A stretch of DNA of 64,000 nt from contig BRXU01000014.1 of NCBI GenBank assembly GCA_030267565.1, forward strand, positions 2,578,001-2,642,000, in the 5' to 3' direction. A program made the position numbers and the translations under genes. Position 1 is the first letter of the stretch; each line of letters opens with the position of its first letter. The DNA comes from Pleodorina starrii (taxonomy: Eukaryota; Chlorophyta; Chlorophyceae; Chlamydomonadales; Volvocaceae). Shown here one piece after another: positions 26,583 through 38,851 of this stretch. The notes below the pieces were generated by a model. It was not told where the DNA came from. It saw nothing but the letters and a program-made list of their open reading frames with translations, and did no database searches.

Positions 26583-28679
26583 ATGGCGACCCGCGGTATT
26601 GCACAACTGAAGGCGCAGTACAATCGTGTTCGCACGAGGTAAGAGAAGTTGTGCGATTTGACCCACGTCGCGGACCTTGAGCAATGTTCTGCATGCTGAA
26701 GGTTTTCTTTCGTGTGCTCCGACATGTCTTTGGCTATACAGTACGGCCCTTCAGGGCAACTCGATGTGGAACAACGTTATTGGAATTGAGAGCGAGCAGA
26801 AGGGCACCAATTCCGCTATTGAGGCTACGTTGCGCGCGCCCTCGTATGGCGGAGGCTACAAGGCGCAGCGCATGGAGCGCGCGCAGCAGCTTATTGAAGC
26901 ATGTGAGTCGCTTGGGCAGTACCTCACCCAGGCCCCTCCCCCAAGCCCGGGCCCTAAACCCTGTCTGCCCTCCGGGGCGCTCCTTGAGTTCCCGCCACGT
27001 ATGCCCTTGCCATCCCACCGATGTGCCTGGCAAAAACAGCACGGCTGTTACCCACAACCAGCTCCTAACACGGCCTACGTCCTGCATTCTACCCACCGCA
27101 TCTCCCCTCAGCCGGCTACCAGCCGAAGGCTACCGACCTGCAGGGTCTGTTGGCCCTCGCCAAGTCGCAAGGAGCTACGGGCAACGCCACCCGTGGCGCC
27201 TGCAAGATCTGCGGCGGCCTGGGGCACCTCACGAAGAAGTGCAAGAACGGCGTCTCGGGTCACACGGGCGACATCGGGGACTTGGACGCTGCGGTTGCAG
27301 GTGAGTGCAGGGACATGAGCGCGACGGGCGATGTTGCAGCACCTGGAGAATGGCGTGAATGCTCGTATGGGCTTACTTGGCCCGCTGTTGGCGGCGCCGG
27401 CTTGGGTGACAGTGGCTCAGGCGACGGCGGCTGAGGGCTATGGAACGAAATGCGACAACGTTCAAGGGGTGGACCCCTGGGGATTAGTGGAGTACAGGGG
27501 CAGAGCTGGCTTGCGGCGCGAATTACGGCCCGAGCCACCAAGACTGAGGCAGGCAATCCTTCGCCCTGTCCATTTGCCTCGCTGCCTGTGGACCTACTTT
27601 GCTGCCCCGCCTGCCTGCCTGACTCCGCAGCCGCCAGCATGCGTGCCCTGCTGCCGGATCCCGACGAGGTGTCCTCCCTCGACTCATCCGACCTGGACGG
27701 CAGCAGCAGCGATTCGGATGCGCCAGGCGGCCACCGCGGCAGCGGCTCCGGCTCCGGTTCTGACGGCGGCGGCGCCCGCAAGCGCAAGCGCAGCAGCAGC
27801 TCTGGCAAGAAGAAGAGCAAGAAGGAGTCGAAGACGAAAAAGAGCAAGCGGTCGAAGAAGGAGGGCAAGAAGGAAAAGGACAAGGAGAAGCGGTCCGGTC
27901 GCGACAAGGAGGCCGACGGGGACCGCGGCGAGGGCAAAAAGGAGAAGAAGAAGCGGCGGAAGCAGAGTCACGACAGCGGCGACAGCGGCAGCGATGCTGA
28001 TAGCGAGTCAGACGGCGGCGAGCGGAAGCGGCAGCGTCGGCGGGAGCGGGAGCATGAGCACGAGCGGGCAGCCGCAGAGGACCGGAGGGCAGACGGGCGC
28101 GGTCACACGGGCCGGCAGCAGCAGGCGCCGCAGCGCGAGGCAGAGGACGAACGGGGCTACCGCGGCGCGGAGGATCGCGGCCGGGACAGGGACGCGGATC
28201 TGCGGGAGGAGGCAAAGCGGCCACGGGATCGGCGGCGCGAGGAGGAAGCGGAGGAGGAGGGCCGGCGGGAGCAGCGGCGCGAGAAGGATGCAGAGGAGGG
28301 GCCTCGCCGCGAGCGGGGCCGTGTTGGCCGCGCTGAGGAGGGCCGGGAGGACCGGTGCGAGCGTGGTGGCGACGACGAGTACGACCGGGAGCGGTGGCGG
28401 GAGAGGGAGCGCGAGCGGGAGCGGGAGCGCGAGCGAGAAAGGGAGCAGGAAAAGGGACGGGAGAGGGATAGGGGCAGGGAGGGCGATGACGAGAGGCGGG
28501 GCCGCGACCGGGACCACGACCGGGAGCGGGGCAAGGAACGGGAATATGACCGGGAGCGGGAGCGGCGGGGCCGGGACAAGCGGGGCGGGCGGGACGAGGG
28601 GGATGAGGGGCACCGCCGGCGGCGGCACAGGGACCGCTCAGCGGACCGGGAGGGGAAGGCGGCCAGGCGCGGTGACTAG
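26583..28679 (+). CDS. CCHC zinc-knuckle protein with RE/RD/KE-rich tail (SREK1IP1-like)
   Basis: Exons: 26583-26638, 26742-26902, 27112-27300, 27631-28679 (TAG); 484 aa. The only compact domain is a CCHC zinc knuckle at residues 103-116, in CKICGGLGHLTKKCKN (C-X2-C-X4-H-X4-C). It is preceded by a conserved-looking stretch with SMWNNVIGIESEQKGTN. The final exon encodes about 350 residues: an acidic Ser/Asp patch (SSLDSSDLDGSSSDSD), a Lys-rich block with nuclear localisation potential (KKKSKKESKTKKSKRSKK), then long Arg-Glu and Arg-Asp dipeptide runs. Knuckle plus KE/RE tail is the layout of animal SREK1-interacting protein 1 and related nuclear splicing cofactors, so an RNA-processing role is likely; direct function is unproven. 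A long overlapping frame at 27331-28761 is a shadow of the repetitive tail. Confidence 0.82.
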
Positions 28680-29835
28680 GGAGTTGTCCGCATCACTTTG
28701 GGGAAGGAAGCAGTGGACGCGGGCACGGAGGCCGACCCATGCCTTCCCTCGTGTGGCATGATGCGCTATTGACAGCGGGGTACAGCGTATGTGGGTGCTC
28801 TGGGAGCTGGGAGAAAGGATGGTGTATGGCTGAGCGCGGGGCGACGGCGGAGCCGCATGCGTGGTTCCGATGCGACGGCCACGCTTGGCGCGACAGCGGC
28901 GACTGTGTGTCACTTACAGGAAGCCGGTCGGTCGGCAGAGGGAGCTTGGCGCGGCTGGACGTACATACGGTATTTGACTCTGTGATGTGACCATGCTCTC
29001 ATAGCTTGCTACTCATGGCTCATGGTTGCGAATCTCGAGGGATGGTGTAGTCCCCCAGGGGCATAAAGTGGATTCGTTTTTGCTCGCCATGTTTGTCTCG
29101 ACGGATATGCAATGTGGGACTGCCGGTTTGATGGCCAGTGGAACGCGTGGCGCCGAAGGGGCGCCTTCGCGAGCCGTGCACGTGTGCGTAACAATCCGTC
29201 TTTCTGTCGTAAGGCGCCGTTTGATGATTACATGGGGGCTCTGCATCTGCATGGCGGCTTTGCCGTGCTCGTGGGAATGGTTTGGTCGGCTCTGGTGTGC
29301 ACACGGGGAGGGTCACATCCCGGCGAGGCTGCTGCGGTCTTGCAGCCAAGCAAATGCACACCTTGCCTGGTGTCTTTGCAGGGCCCCATGGGCTCCCCGT
29401 AAGCACGTAGAAGCACGTTCTTGGGATGAATGCTAGCGCAAGAGCGCTCTAGCTTTGGTGGAAGCTGTGAAGGGCATCAGAGGAGCCGCGTTTCAATGTT
29501 ACACTTTGCACGCCAAGTCCGGCCCACAAGATGACTCCCAGTCTCGCAAAGTAATAGCTGCAGCCGCAGGGCGCTGTGGACACCACGCTCGAAACCGCCG
29601 TCTTCATGGCTGTCAACCAAAGCCGCATAACACATTGGATAACACATACGCCTGCATCTCGACTAAAACTCACACCCGCGCGCTCCCGACGGCGGCCGTG
29701 TTGCTATCAACAGTGGCAGACAAGCACCTCTTCTTAGGCACCCGTGGCGTAACCGCCCGCACCTGTTGCCGCCGTTTCCAACCCATAGCTACCAGATAGA
29801 AAGCTTTTTAGTGGAACGAGCAAACGGTGCATCGC
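28680..29835. other. Convergent intergenic region, no gene seen
   Basis: Lies between the 3' ends of the zinc-knuckle gene (+) and the Mbb1-like gene (-). TTACA at 29499-29503 (TGTAA on the minus strand) lies about 330 nt beyond the Mbb1-like stop and is the likely poly(A) signal for that gene. No plus-strand TGTAA was found for the zinc-knuckle gene. Confidence 0.6.
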
Positions 29836-32800
29836 CTACGCTACATCCGTCGCTTGGCTGCGCGCCGCTGGGCCCTCGCCGCTTGCCCCTGCGGCGCTGG
29901 CGCCGCCGCTCCCTGCCCCCGCGCCCCTCTCCGCCGCCTGCCGCCGCGCCCGCCGCGCCTGTGCCACCTGCTCCGCCCGCTGCAGCAGCCGCTCGGCCAC
30001 GTCGCGGTTGCCCATTTCCTCTTCGAACGCCGCCCATGCCTGGTACAACGGCTCGTGCTGGCAGGGCGGCGGCACCTCGGCGCCCTGTGTGACATCCGCA
30101 CGAGGGGCAGGGCAAGGGGTGAGCGCAACAGCGAGACACCTGCGGTGCTCCAGGCCACACCGTGAATGAGTGAGCGAGTGAGGGAAGCACGACTGTCTCT
30201 CCGCGAATCTGGACCATGCGTGGGGATGGTCCGGGACATACGGCGTCGCGAAAAATTGAAGGAAAGACACGGCAAGCACGTGCCGCGGAGGACCCTTCGG
30301 GCAGCACTGCTCTGCCGCGTCCCAGCACCGATACACGCTGACCGTGGACGTGCGGCTTGGGGAGGGACAGCCACCCCACCCCACCCCCACCCCCACGACA
30401 CCCCACCCCCACGCGCCTTTCTAAACAGCCGGCGTGCCGCCTCCGCGTCCCCCGCCGCCGCCTCCATCAGCGCCCACTCCATCCACAGCTGCGCGTGGCG
30501 GGGGCAGTGCCGGGTGGCGGTGCGCAGCACGACGCGGGCGTCCGGGACGCGGCGCTGCGCCTGCAGACTCGAAACGTAGGCGAGCCTGTCGGGCGGGTCG
30601 GCGGGCGGGCGGATCGGGTAAATAGAGGGCACCAGCCGTGAACGCGTGATCCGTTGGCGCTTTGGCCGTCCATCCAACGGCACGAGCCAATGCCCCTGCG
30701 ACGCAACACAGAACACCAGGCAGTGCGGAAACACCCCCGGGTTGAGCTGCCTCGTCACCGCCCCGGCTTCGTTAGTTGTTCGCGTAGGGCCCACATCCCC
30801 CATATTCCAGTCCGCAGCCCAGCCTCCTCCCAGTCGGCAGTCCCCCCGGTCCGCACCCACCACAGGTAGGGGTACCCGGGCGCAGTCGCCACGCCCCGCT
30901 GGAAGCACCGCTCCGCCGCGTCCCAGTTGCGCTGCCGGCTCTCCGACACGCCCCACTGCAGCCAGCTGCGGTAGTCCTGCATAGGTCGCAGGGAGCGTGG
31001 AAACACGCGGGGGCGGGGCGGGGTGGGGTAAAAAGAAGATACCGGTACCGCAGCGGAGATGGAGACGGCGGGGCGGGGTGGCCCGGGCAGGTCGGTGCAG
31101 GATCTGGGGGGTGCGGATCATCTTAGAGTGGGGAGAGAGCAGTAAGGCACCTGGCGACGTGGTTGATCCGACACTGGACAGGTCAGGGGGCACGAAATTC
31201 CCGAGTTTGGTTGCGATTTGGATTTGGAAAGATTGGCATTTGGAAAGCGGAAGCGCAGGCGAGGTCGTGCGCGGCAGGGGGTCTTGCCTGAGGATCCCGC
31301 CGGACCGAGTCGGCAAAGAGGGTCGCCGCCGCGGCCCAGTTGCGCTCCTTCTTCTCAAACAGCGCCGCTTGGCGGAGGAAGCGGGAGGTCGGCGTCGGCA
31401 CGGCGGCGGCACCGGCCTGCCAAACGGCGCGCGCCTCGTCCTTGCGGCCCTGCGTGCGGCCCAACATGGCGGCCAGGGACACAGCGGCAAGGGGGAGACC
31501 CGGGGGGCTGGTTGTTATTCTTGTCGAGCTGAACGTGCACGTCAACATCGAGTTATGAGCAACGACAATGTTTAGACAAGTTGGTTGATTGGAGTTTCGG
31601 CAACGAGGGATGGCAGCTGTGCACCCCCCGCGTGGCGTAAGGACGTCAAAGGGCGGCCAAATGTGCCACCTCGTCGTCCTCGGCGCGGAAACCACACGTC
31701 GTATTCAACCACCAACTAACTGATTCTCTACTCGCGCACCTGAAACGCCAACAGCTCCGCAAGGCCCTCGTAGCAGAGCAGCGCGCCGTCACGACTCGCG
31801 CGGCATCCCAGCCCCCTCCGAAACCACCTCTCCGCCGCCTCCAGCGCGCCCTCCCGCTGGCACAGCAGCCCGCGCGTGTGACACAGGTGACCGTTGGTCG
31901 GCTTAACCGACTCAACCGCCAGCAGCAACTGCTCCGCCGCCGCCAGATCGCCGTTACACAGGTGCGATTGCGCCCAGGCTTGCAGTACGGCAGCAGACGA
32001 CAACGTCGCCGCCGCGGCAGCGGCCGCCGCTGCTCCTCCGGCGGGGGCGATGGCGCCGCCATCACCAGCGGCTCCCGGTTCCTGCTCCAGCTGATCCTGC
32101 TGCTGCTGCTGGTGGCACGTATCTCGCTCGTCTGAGGCCGCCGACGGTGGGTGCAGCTGCAGCGGCTGCTGCACCTCGCCGCCCTCGCTGCCCCGTACGA
32201 CACCCGCCGCCACCGCCGCCGCCGCCTCGCAGTACAACTGCTGCGCGCGAGCCCGGTTGCCCGCGCGGTGTTCCATCTTGGCCTCGGACAGCAGCGCGGG
32301 CACGTGGCGGGGTGTCGTACCGCGCAGTCGTACAAACAGCTCCCTGCGAGGGCCGGGTCGGGGCCGCGGCCGGGCCCGGGCACGTCCAGAGGGCGGGGCG
32401 GGGCGGGCCACGGAGCGATCAAACGGACAAACTCGGAAACCACGCGCGGTGCTTCAACCAGTTTGGATACGGTAACAGCGCTGCATCTCGCATCTCACCA
32501 TGAGAGGCAAACCCGCTCGGCAGCTCTCACGCCGCTGCGGTTCTGGGACTCTATAGCCCCCAAAAAACAGTTCTCCCCCTCAGTTTTAACAGTTTTCATC
32601 GTTTGTTTCTGGTTTCGAAGCCGCAAGGCTACCAGGCCCCTTGCCTGGCATTCTTGGTGTTCATGAGCCGCAGCTCCAGCTCCGCGAGCGCGCTCAGCAG
32701 CGGGGCGCTGGGGCCCACTGTGGAGAGGCCCCGCTCAAACACCTCCCGGGACTTGGCGGGGCTGCCCTGCCGCCACTCCAGAGTACCCAGCGCCTGAGGG

Positions 32801-35447
32801 GGTGGGGGTGGGGGTAATTAAAACGGTCCGGGACGAGGGGTGGGGGTGGGGGTGGAGGTGGGCGTTCACGAAGACGGCGACGATGACGATGAGGGCGACA
32901 GTGGCGGGCAGGAAAGGGCGAGACTTGTGAGCCGTTGGGCCGTAGAGCGCCGCGACCTTCGTCAGCGCTGCGAGAAGCCAGGAAGCCAACCCCAAGGCAT
33001 CCCGCCCTTTAAAGGCAATACCCGCCCTTCAAAGGCAATACCGGTAGCCCTCCTTCCCGCGGTGCTCGCGGTGGAAATCCCAGCCGCCGAGCCAAGCCCC
33101 GTCACCCAATGTTCGGCTAGTGCAGCCCGCCAGCCACCCAGCCAGCCAGCCCGCCAGCTACGCACCATCCAGCTGGGTATGTGGTGTGGGTTGAGCTCCA
33201 GGGACCGATCCAACAGCCGCCGAGCTGCGCTCTGCTTGTCGTGGTTGAGCTCAAACATGGCCCACGCCTGTGCAGCGGGGGTGGCGCGGGGGTGGCGCGA
33301 GGGTGGCGCGTGGGTTGTGCAACGCGGTGGGTGGGGTGACGGGAGGTTCGGGAAGCGGGCACGCGGGAGGCGCCCCCCCGCACGGGCGCAACATCCTTCG
33401 CAGGACCGCGGCACAGCTAGCTGGCGGCCCCCGCCCGACACACAACCACGACCCCCACATGCCCTTTGCATCCCCATTCATACCCACGCCCATACACTTC
33501 CCCCTGCCACCCCCGCCACCCCCCTTCCCAACCCCTCCCTCCCTCACATGCAGCAGCGGCACGTGCGTGGGATCCGCGCCGTGTCCCTCCGCGAACAGCC
33601 GCCGCGCCGCCGCCTCGTCCCCCGCCGCCGCCTCCAGCCGAGCCCAGGAGGTGTAGCTGTGCGCCATGTCGGGTGCGGCCTGGCTGGCGGCGCGGAAGCG
33701 GGAGCGGGCAGCGGCCAGGTCGCCGCGGGCCGCCTCCACCGTGCCCCAGGCCTGCGGGAGCGCGGCAGCAGACAACGGCAGGTGGTACATCAGAGAGAGC
33801 ATCAGGCGGGAGGGGACAGAAGCATCAGGCGGGGACAACACTTGTGGGGGAGCTGGGAAACACGCTACCCATTGAGCCCCTGCGACCCGTCAGCGGGCGC
33901 CCCGCAAGGGCGCGCGCAATGGCACTCGCCACTCACGTGCAGGACCGCCGCGTTCCCCGGCTCGCGTTTCAGAGCCGTCCGGAAGGCGTCCGCGGCGGCG
34001 TCGTACTCGCCCTGGCTCCCGTACAGCTGTCCCAGGGCCAACAGCAGCGCCGCGTTGCCTGGCCACCTGCGAGGGAAGGGAAGGGTGTGTGGGTGGGTGT
34101 GTTACAGGGGCGGCGCAGCCCTGCCCGACCCATGGGTCAGATTGTCTCCCAAACACCGAACACCCGGCCCAGCCGCTCCCCACGACAAGGCCCGCACCTC
34201 CCAAGCGCCTCGTCCAGCAGCCGCCGCGCGACCGCCACCCGTCCGATCCGAGCCTCCAGGGAGGCAGCTGACGCCCAAAAGCTGCGCACCAACGGGTAGT
34301 ACGACATGCCCCTGTACGACAGATCCAACGCATCTGCCAGCCGCCCGGAGCGGCGCAAGCGCTTGACCCGTCGCTGCAGGACCGCGGCGGTGGGCCGCTC
34401 TTGGGGCGCAGCCCCCGCGGCCGCCGCCGCCGCCGCGGCCGCGCTTTCCGCAGCCTCTCGCTCGCCGCCTCTGCCACGGACCTTGCTGCTGCTGCTGCTG
34501 CTGCTGCTGGTGTTGTTGCTGCTATTGCTGCTGAGGGAAGTGCTGACGAGTTCGGTGTCACTGTGGCGCTCCTCGGGGTCGAACGAAGGCTGTAATCCCG
34601 CGGTTGGTGCGCCCCCGGCTACAGCATCTTCATCGGCTCGCTCCGAAGCCACAGCGGCATTGTACAGACCCATGGTTCGCGGAGCGGCACTGCCTGCTGC
34701 GACCGCCGTTGCGGCTGCCGCTGCTGCTGCGCCGGCCGCCGCGCGTGCTCTCCGCTTCGCTGCCACTGCGGCGGCGGCAGCGGCTTTGGTGGTGGCAGCC
34801 GCCGCGGCCGCGGCCGCTGCGGCAGCGCCGTCAGCGCCGGCGGCCTCACAGCTGGGGCCGGAACCGGCGCTTGGGTCAGCGGCGGCAGCGGTTGGCGCTG
34901 CACCGGCGGCGGAGGTGGATGTTGCAGCGGCGCCGACGGCCCCGGGTGCATGGCTGGAGACCCTGGCAGCCGCGCGCCGGGGCCGTCTCAGGACTGGGAT
35001 AAGCTCGCGCTGCGAGGCTGGGGAGGTCGAGGCTTCCAGGGTAAGAGTTTGACCGGGCTCCCGCCAGCCGTCAGCATCGGCGATGCCAGCAACGACGCTG
35101 TCCCCCAACCAAATGGAACTGCCGTCACAGTCGCTGTAAGCGGGATCCTCTATTGCAGACGCGCGGCCTCCGTGGGGCTTGGGCGTCGATGGTCCAGGGT
35201 CCGAGGTGGCCGTGGCTGCAACCCTCGCGGGGACTGCCGATGCTGCGACAAATGCCGGTCTTGTCGACAAAGGCCCGGATGCCGCTGCGCGAAAAGGCGC
35301 CGCCCACAAGCCGACCGGTAGGCTTGCGTCTGGTCTGCGCGCGACGGCTGGTGCACAGCGCCATGATGTTTGAGGCTCGCCATTGGAATGGGCTGACCGC
35401 TGGGCGCGGCAAGCGCAATTCGGTGTTAGCTGCATGCAATGCGTCAT
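29836..35447 (-). CDS. MBB1: Mbb1/HCF107-like HAT-repeat protein, plastid mRNA maturation
   Basis: Exons in transcription order: 35447-34198, 34066-33937, 33751-33548, 33267-33166, 32793-32645, 32343-31740, 31449-31288, 30976-30861, 30585-30417, 30084-29836 (TAG); 1044 aa. Known Mbb1 (Chlamydomonas) and HCF107 (Arabidopsis) are plastid HAT/TPR-like proteins that protect and process psbB/psbH transcripts. About a dozen HAT-type helical pairs run from residue ~350 to near the end, for example AWGTVEAARGDLAAARSRF, SYTSWARLEAAAGDEAAARR, ALGTLEWRQGSPAKSREVF and QLWMEWALMEAAAGDAEAAR. The first ~350 residues hold a plausible transit peptide and Ala/Ser/Gln homopolymers, which make it longer than the ~660-residue C. 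reinhardtii protein. ATG 35447 was chosen; 35435 is equally possible. Three introns need GC donors (before 32645, 31288 and 30417); phase and repeat continuity support each. Confidence 0.9.
31026..31070 (+). repeat. Dispersed intronic repeat, copy D (with GTACC insertion)
   Basis: It reads AAAAAGAAGATACC, GGTACC, then GCAGCGGAGATGGAGACGG. Compared with the copies at 2291 and 23757 it carries an extra GTACC. It lies in the intron 30977-31287 of the Mbb1-like gene, antisense to that gene. Confidence 0.6.
34127..34138. repeat. GACCCATGGGTC palindrome, copy 6
   Basis: In the first intron (34067-34197) of the Mbb1-like gene. Confidence 0.95.
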
Positions 35448-35971
35448 GGAGAAGTAATAGCTGAGCGGATGCGAACGAGGTGACTGTCTGCGCTTGCTGC
35501 GCAAGAATATGGATTAATCGAGATCAGCGGTATTTTGAGCATTATCAGCTTCAAGTAAGTTTTAATGCTTCACGACGTTGCATCTTGCGTGAATCAAGCA
35601 GCGTAAATCTGGGTTAAGAGTCTACGCATCGGCCCACGCAGGCAAACCCTTGAACGGACGTAGACATTGCTAATACATAGTTCATTCAAAAGTGCTCCTC
35701 GTCTACAACGCTGCATTAGAACAGAGACACAGACTGTCTCCTAACAGATCCATCGCTCGTCATGCATGTACCGTACAAGCACACGGCGGACAAAACTGTC
35801 ATCTCAACAGTTATTCAACACAGTTGCATAAGCATAGCTGTATTAGAGTGTGCATGATTGGTAGGATATAAAGCTCAGAGGTTGTCCTTGCTCACTCAGA
35901 TATCATAACACCCATCCGCTTGCACGCGACGAACCGGATTGCCGTTTCACCCGACCTCAAGTGCGCAGACG
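35448..35971. promoter_or_regulatory. Divergent promoter region, MBB1-like / PsbP-domain gene
   Basis: The 524 bp separate two head-to-head genes that both encode plastid proteins. The segment 35500-35900 is clearly AT-richer than the rest of the window. AT-rich stretches such as GGATATAAAG (about 35861-35870) lie about 100 bp upstream of the PsbP-domain ATG and could be a TATA element; this is inference. Confidence 0.5.
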
Positions 35972-38170
35972 ATGCTAGGCCTTCACCTGCAAGCTCTCCC
36001 TGCTGGTCGGGGTTTCCAGCGGCACGCTCGCGCGCCGAGTGCCACGTCACCTCCAACGCGCCGGTTGGCCCCCGCTTGTCCCTCAACACCGCCTGAGCGG
36101 CCCGACGCTGCGGGTGCGTCCCCAACCCAACTCCCCCCCTGGGCTGCCTCCTAAACCTTGCCTCAATCCCCCCGCTCCGCATCCCGCTTCCGCATCGCTA
36201 CACTCGTGTCTTGCCCTCCCCAGGTCCGAGCCCCAGCCCGAGCCCCAGCCCCAGCAGCAGCAACGATGCCGCACCCAGCAGCAGCTCCGCTCCCGGGCCC
36301 AGCCTCGTAGACCCCGTGCAAACTATCTACTGGGGTGGCACGCTTCCGAGCACCCGACGAGCCGTGGTGGGAGCCCTGAGCGGGGCGGCCATAGGTGAGA
36401 GCAACTGCCGGCAAAAGTGGCGCGCGCAAAGATGCACCGCGGTTCTGGAGCCCGCGGTGGTGCCGTCGTCATTCATGCATATGTTGCCGGGCCGATCGCT
36501 TCGGCTTCGGACGTGCTGAGGGACGCTCGCCCATGTATGGCAAGGCAGGGTTAAGTGAATGAACCTTGCCGCTGCGCGTCGGCTCATCTGCCCCTTCCGG
36601 ATCATCTGCCCCTTCCGGATCATCTGCCCCTTCCGGATCATCTGCCCCCGCCCCCCTTGCGGCTTGCAACCTCGCCGCAGCGCTGGGCGGCAACCTGGGC
36701 GGGGTGACCAGCTGGCTCCTCGGGCTGGATGGCGGCGAGCTGGCAGGCAGGCTCCGAGCGGACGTGCTGATACCCGTGCGCGGCGCCAAGCGCTGTGTGG
36801 ATTACACGTATGGCTTCGGTGAGACATAGACTCTTTGCAGTTCTCGGCCCAATACAATGGCACTCTGGAAGACGGGCGCGTTGATGGCCTGCTGCTGCTC
36901 TTGCTGCTGCGGGTGCCCTTGCGGTCGCGGGCGCAGAGTTCACGTACCCCTCCGAATGGCTCGGAGATCAGACGCTCGCATATCGGGCAGCCAAACGGGC
37001 GGAGGCGGCGCGCGGCGGCGTGCCGGGGCCCCGAGGCGGCGGCTTCGACGATCCAAACGATCCGGACTTCCCGCCGCTTTCGTCCTCGTCATCGTCTTCC
37101 GGAGCCGGCGGCGCGGCGCGGCAGCGGCCGGCGGTGGCGGAGCCGGTGGCGGCATTCGGGCCGCCGGGGACGACGTGAGTGGCCCCAGGGCCCCCGGCTG
37201 GCTGGTCGCGGGGGCTGGTGCCGGCGAAGGGCAAAGGGCGCAAGGCTGGTGACTAATGAATGGGGGCGACTACCGTAAGAGAACGGGCTGAATAGGGAAG
37301 GGCTTACCACATGCACGCACTCTGCTGCGGTCGCGCACAAGGAGCAGGCGATTTCACGAATTCAGCTCAGCAGCCCCCAAAACACGCATCTTACTGCTGC
37401 CTCACACAACCGGTAACGCACCGCAGGGGCGAAGAAAACGTGTCGGTCATCGTGGCGCCAATCTCGCCCGGCTTCACGCTCCAATCGCTGGGTGACCCGC
37501 GGGTCGCCGGCGAGCGCTTCCTGGCCACGCTGGCGCCCGAGGGCAGCGGCCTGCAAGCGGCGCTGCTCAGAACGGCCGGGCGCACGACGAGGGCGGCCGG
37601 CGCGGGCAGCCGACCCATGGGTCAGCCCGAGGACGAGGACGAGCAGCAACTGTACTACACGTTGGAGTACACGGTCCGCGGTCCGCGCTTCTTCCGCCAC
37701 AACGTCTCCGTGTACACCGCCAGGCGAGTGGGGCGTATCTGGTTTGGGAGATGACAGGAGTGTGTAGGGTAGACGGACCCGGGAGCAGGAGAACCGGTTG
37801 GGGCCGAGGTGTGACAGTGGGGGCTGCATGCACGCCCCCAGTGCCGTGTCGAGCGCTTTGATACAAGGCAGGCGGTTTGCGGTGGCGTTTTTGGTGGTGG
37901 GTGGTGGCGCTGGCCCCTCCTACGTATGGTACCGAGCTTCGTACCTGGGGACATTTACCGTTTGCAGCATTCGCGCGGCCGTGTCCGCTGCTGTGTCCCA
38001 CTGACTCGCTGACACGCCCCTCCATTGCTTTTATCCTGGTGCTTGTGTACGGCGCTTTGTACGACAGGAACGACCTGCTGTACACGTTCAACGCGCAGTG
38101 CCCCGAGGCGCGCTGGGAGGATGACGCCTTGGCGCTCCAGGCCTCAGCCGCCTCATTCAAGCTCCTGTAA
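35972..38170 (+). CDS. PsbP-domain protein, thylakoid lumen (Tat signal)
   Basis: Exons: 35972-36113, 36224-36394, 36681-36818, 36937-37174, 37427-37723, 38068-38170 (TAA); 362 aa. The N-terminus is an Arg/Ala/Pro plastid transit region, then a Pro-Ser linker, then a twin-arginine lumenal signal: STRRAVVGALSGAAIALGG with Arg92-Arg93 followed by a hydrophobic run. The mature part is a PsbP fold: RCVDYTYGFEFTYPSEW, ENVSVIVAPISPGFTLQSLG, YYTLEYTVRGPRFFRHNVSV and LLYTFNAQCPEARW. PsbP-domain (PPD/PPL) proteins assist photosystem assembly or repair in the lumen; this subgroup cannot be assigned. An insert of ~50 residues (GGVPGPRGGGFDDPND to SSSSSSGAGGAA) interrupts the domain. The last intron uses a GC donor (CCAG|GCGAGT). 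Codon TAA overlaps a TGTAA pentamer. Confidence 0.92.
36583..36649 (+). repeat. 18-bp tandem repeat in PsbP-domain gene intron
   Basis: Three full and one partial copy of atcatctgccccttccgg lie in the intron 36395-36680. Confidence 0.9.
37494..37505. repeat. GACCCGCGGGTC palindrome, copy 7
   Basis: In exon 5 of the PsbP-domain gene, read as D-P-R-V. Confidence 0.95.
37612..37623. repeat. GACCCATGGGTC palindrome, copy 8
   Basis: Same exon, 118 bp after copy 7, read in another frame as R-P-M-G-Q within a variable Gly/Arg-rich loop. Confidence 0.95.
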
Positions 38171-38851
38171 CGATTCCCGCGAAGAGAAAAGCTCACATGA
38201 ATTTCAACGCTCAACACTCAACACATCTGACCTCTTGACATTCGCACGCTACGGATTTTAGAACATGCTTTCTGGATGGCTGGGCTGCCCTGCACTTGAA
38301 GGGTGCTGCTCAGCACGCATTTCACACCCCAGCAACGGACAGGCACCAACCGGAAACGTGCAGCCCGCGTAGGAGCCACGTCGTCTGCTGCCGCACAGGC
38401 GAGAGCGGTTTCCGCATCGGTTTGTTGGCCTGGGTAACGTAAGGGAACTCACACCGCATGAAGATTGTAGTGTAGTCATCTCCTTCGAAAGAAGGGCGGC
38501 GCAAGTGCTCATGCTCGACATGATGACCATCTGGTACCTTCGCGCCCGTTGTGCAACCGCTGGCGGTTGGTTGTGCGTTGGTTTCGGAGGGTTTGGTTTC
38601 GGAGGCCTCGCAGTGGACTCCAGGCGCCCCCTACCAGACATAAGGAAGGCAGCTTGTCGTGCTGTTAGCTTGCCTAAATTACTTGTAGAAGGAAATGATG
38701 CGGGACATGCACAAGAATCCGACGGGCGTCTGAACACATACACAAGAATCCGACGGGCGTCTGAACATTGAAACCCCGGCCGTTGGGACCGCGCAAGCCG
38801 CGCTATCTGAGGGCGCTCGTGCAAATCGGAGAGGCAACGTTAAAACTTTGC
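38171..38851. other. Intergenic region before TALE homeodomain gene
   Basis: No gene is seen. It contains a direct repeat with 31-bp period at 38710-38767 (cacaagaatccgacgggcgt, two copies). The last 80 bp before the ATG at 38852 are AT-richer and may be promoter and 5' UTR. Confidence 0.6.

Noticed and set aside
27331..28761. 476-codon Arg/Gly/Ala-rich plus-strand frame
   Set aside because: It is an alternative frame of the RE/RD-repeat exon of the zinc-knuckle gene and shows no domain.
38167..38171. TGTAA overlapping the PsbP-domain gene stop as its poly(A) signal
   Set aside because: Its use would leave almost no 3' UTR; coincidence with the codons CTG TAA is more likely.
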